DNA of 64,000 bases from Hyaloscypha bicolor E. Its lineage: Eukaryota; Ascomycota; Leotiomycetes; Helotiales; Hyaloscyphaceae. The notes beneath the pieces are model-generated. The model had not been told where the DNA came from, did no database searches, and saw nothing but the letters and a program-made list of their open reading frames with translations. The position numbers and the translations under genes were made by a program. The first letter of the stretch is position 1; the number at the start of each line of letters is the position of its first letter. Shown in pieces: positions 61,276 to 64,000 of this stretch. Where the stretch lies: contig NW_020194585.1 in assembly GCF_002865645.1 (NCBI RefSeq), positions 372,001 through 436,000 on the forward strand, written 5' to 3'.

Positions 61276-62314
61276 ATGGGTTCTATCAGCCCCCCTCCCC
61301 ACGAATCCGCAGCCACCAAGCTGCGCAATTTGATCTCGTCTCCCGGTCCAATAATTCTGGCTCCGGGCGTCTACGATGGGTTCTCCGCTAGAATAGCGCT
61401 TAGTGTGGGGTTTGATACTATCTACATGGTAAGAGCACCAAATGTTTCTTCGTGGGAGATTTCGTTCTGAGGTGTGGCGGCTGATGGCGGGGACAGACTG
61501 GCGCCGGAACAAGTGCCTCAAGAATTGGCCATGCGGATTTGGGGATGGCGGGTCTAAACGACATGCGAGCGCATGCTGAGATGATTGCCAACCTCGATGC
61601 TAGGGTTCCACTTATTGCGGATGCGGATACGGGGTATGGAGGTAAATCCAATGCCATTCCCATTCCATCCTAACATGTTCTAACGAGATAGGTCCCATCA
61701 TGATCACACGAACAGTTCAACAGTACGCCCGTAGCGGAGTAGCTGGCTTTCACATCGAAGACCAGATCCAGACGAAACGCTGCGGTCATCTCCAAGGCAA
61801 GCAGATCGTGTCGACTTCTGAATTCTTGGTTCGGATTCGCGCGGCCGTTGCTGCGCGCCATGCCGTAGGCTCGGATATCGTGATCATTGCGCGCACAGAT
61901 GCTTTGCAATCTCTTGGATATGCTGAGTCCATTGCTCGTTTAAGACTCGCGAAGGAAGCAGGGGCCGATGTTGGCTTTCTTGAAGGCATCACGAGTAAGG
62001 AGGAAGCGAGGGCTGTCGTGAAGGATTTGGCTCCTTGGCCGATCTTGTTGAATATGGTGGAGCATGGAGCCACGCCAAGTATAAGTGTCTCCGAGGCCCA
62101 GGAGATGGGGTTCAGGATTGTGATTTTCCCGTTTGCGGGGTTGGCGCCGGCGTATAAGGCTATGAAAGAAGTATATCAGAGACTGAAGACGAAGGGCATC
62201 ACTGGTGCCGAAGCACAAATGACGCCAGTACAATTGTTCGAGGTGAGCGGGCTCAAAGAGGACTTGGAGATTGATGCCAAGGCTGGAGGAACCACTTTTG
62301 CAGGAGGCGTGTGA
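61276..62314 (+). CDS. Isocitrate lyase/PEP mutase superfamily enzyme
   Basis: Predicted 306-aa enzyme, three exons: 61276-61428, 61497-61641, 61692-62314 (introns 68 and 50 bp with CTGAT and CTAAC branch points). It has the whole ICL/PEP-mutase barrel: ILAPGVYDGFSARIA, TGAGTSASRIGHADLG, the metal-binding LIADADTGYGG (D93, D95), GFHIEDQIQTKRCGH with the catalytic-loop Cys at 130, IIARTDAL, and the C-terminal LNMVEHGATPSIS. A Cys in the K-R-C-G-H loop marks C-C or C-P lyase members (2-methylisocitrate-like lyases, oxaloacetate hydrolase-like) that cleave 2-hydroxy- or oxo-dicarboxylates. Exact substrate cannot be fixed. Small size and no SKL-like end suggest cytosolic. Confidence 0.92.
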
Positions 62315-62599
62315 GAATCCATGGGTGGTCAGCAGAAGACAGTAGATTTCATTCCGTGGTCGTTGTTGGAATTGAATTGAATTGAATTTGTAGTTCTCCT
62401 CGCTTCCCATTATGAAAACCTTCTGGTGGCGATATCTCAAAGGCATATCATGACGTATCATTAGCTAGCCAGTATGCATTTGGAACATCCGAGACATTTT
62501 GGATTATCCCATTCAATGGGTAGAAGTCGTCGAACATCAGGTAGTCGAAGTTAAATTCCTGCGGAGGTGCTGTTCTGGGGCTTGAACCGTGGCTCCTAT

Positions 62600-64000
62600 C
62601 TAGGGTTTGACGTGGGCTAGGAGTGATGTCTGTTGAGGCAGACGGCCCTTGTTCTGCACTCCGTCAGCAGTCACATCAAAATTATAAATTGGGCATATGA
62701 AATATTGCGCACCACTTGTGGTTTTACTTCCATTAGATTCAAAACCCTTTCTCCATTCCCAAAGAGAGTCAAATGTGATACTCATGCTCATTCTGCTTCG
62801 CACATTGGGCTGAAGATTTTGCCAGTCCCTCTTCTCTCTATTTCCTCGAGCCTTGAGTTGGGCTAGAACATCAGCCAGGCGGCCGGGAAGATCATTGTTG
62901 GACACGCTAATCTTTCTTAGAGCGAAAATTGCAGAATTAAATGTTGTTCGACTGGATGCACTGTCTATATATTCCGACATTGGGCTCGTACTCAATCTCA
63001 AAACAGCAAAGCCGGATGCGAGGATCATTTGAAAAATGTAATTGGGACAATGAATCAAGATATCTTCCTCTCGATCGCGGACCAGTGAAATTAGTTCTCT
63101 GCAAGCTTCGAAGAGCGATAAGAGCGATTCGATGTAGTCGTGAGAATTGGTGTTGCTGAACAAAGTATATAAGCGCAGATGAAGCTGCGTGCAGCAAAGG
63201 TACACGGCTAGGACGCCTGAGACTAAATTAGCTTCAGCACATTAGAAGCATAGAGGAAGTGCATAAAAATTTCCCTACCTCCTGCTTCCGATTTATCCAT
63301 GCACTTTTGAAGCTGAGATAAGTCTTCCTTCAATGCTTGCATAGTTGTAACCACTTCGTCGTTTGGGACAGCTTCACGACTATGGGACATACAATCTAAG
63401 GCTTTAGCGGTTCTTTGGCAAAATGATTCAATTTGCAAACGATCCCTGAGCTCCTGGGACATTTGTTGGGCATGAACATTGTGCGCCTGAGAAATGAGAA
63501 CGTCTTCGAGCGGAACAAAAGATGGCTGGCCATATCCTGTTGCAACACTCAATCCAGTAGTTAGTATAACCAGCATCGTTTAATTGCAACGGTAAACAAA
63601 CCTTTGAGCAACTATTTTGCACGTATTCCAAGTTGTCATACGGTCTTGAAGATCTTCGAAAGGAAGGGCGACCTTGAATTTTGAGAAATCTTGAGCGTGA
63701 TTGGGTCTGTGGAGCCCAAAATGAAGACACAGATTTATCATAGTCCCGCTGAGCATGAGTGTTGGGTCTCGAGATGAGCTACTTAGTGGGAAAGGCCAAG
63801 TACAAAGTAGGCAGAGAGCTTTTACGTCGTGGTAACTCTGAGGGACAGGCTGCAAAACTGACCACAGCAGTCGAGGTACACTTCTCGACAGAGAGGTCAA
63901 AAGAGACAAGTCCTCGTTGTAGCGACGAGAAGCAACAGCAATAATAGCCCAAAATAGCAAATGAGAGGACCGATAATAATAGTCGGGAGGCTTCAAGGGG
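62600..64000 (-). CDS. Fungal-specific transcription factor, 3' part (partial)
   Basis: The gene enters from beyond the right edge. Exons seen: 64000-63602 (partial), 63547-63279, 63222-62600; introns 54 bp (branch TACTAAC) and 56 bp keep the frame. The first visible residues, YRSSHLLFWAIIAVASRRY, and HDVKALCLLCTWPFP belong to the central fungal transcription factor homology region. IVAQSVATGYGQPSFVP spans the first junction. DSLWEWRKGF lies in the C-terminal activation part, and the end is LLAHVKP. The layout recalls Leu3-type regulators (moderate confidence). The zinc cluster must lie outside the window. Nuclear; targets unknown. Confidence 0.85.

Overview
The window looks like nuclear DNA of a filamentous ascomycete (Pezizomycotina). 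Genes carry many short GT-AG introns (about 48-106 bp) with CTAAC/CTGAC-like branch points. The gene set (HET, 2EXR, C6-type regulators, GH43 galactanase, MFS sugar permease) is typical of such fungi, and about half the window is AT-saturated DNA of the kind left by repeat-induced point mutation (RIP). A helotialean-type leotiomycete is my guess only.

Left part (1-35,014): a heterokaryon-incompatibility (HET) gene lies between AT-rich tracts. Next comes a 31-kb block that I resolve as nested transposons. The outer element is hAT-like: near-identical 18-bp inverted termini at 3754 and 35014 and a decayed BED-finger transposase. Inside it are a Ty3/gypsy element (about 6429-33456), a second one on the minus strand (12682-32060, duplication CTTAA), and inside that two copies of a third, chromoviral family in opposite orientations (15603-22465 minus, 24584-31257 plus). 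For the inner three elements the long terminal repeats and 5-bp target duplications can be read directly. Every coding region here is destroyed by C-to-T/G-to-A change.

Middle part (35,015-46,750): a zinc-cluster-like gene (36493-39304), a broken zinc-finger gene, three solo LTRs with exact 5-bp duplications, and an AAA-ATPase gene missing its front half. These are followed by a GH43 exo-beta-1,3-galactanase with CBM35 (42293-44193) and a C6-type regulator pseudogene broken at a 20-G homopolymer.

Right part (46,750-64,000): ordinary gene-rich DNA. It holds an MFS sugar transporter, a 2EXR protein, a TusA/DsrE-like protein, a hydantoinase/oxoprolinase fused to DUF917 (1001 aa), an isocitrate-lyase/PEP-mutase family enzyme, two poorly resolved hypothetical genes, and the 3' part of a fungal transcription factor that runs off the window. 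The galactanase, broken regulator and sugar permease lie within about 7 kb and may be a small galactan-use locus that has lost its local regulator (inference). I see no tRNA, rRNA or CRISPR array. Exon coordinates were worked out by hand from splice sites and reading-frame continuity.
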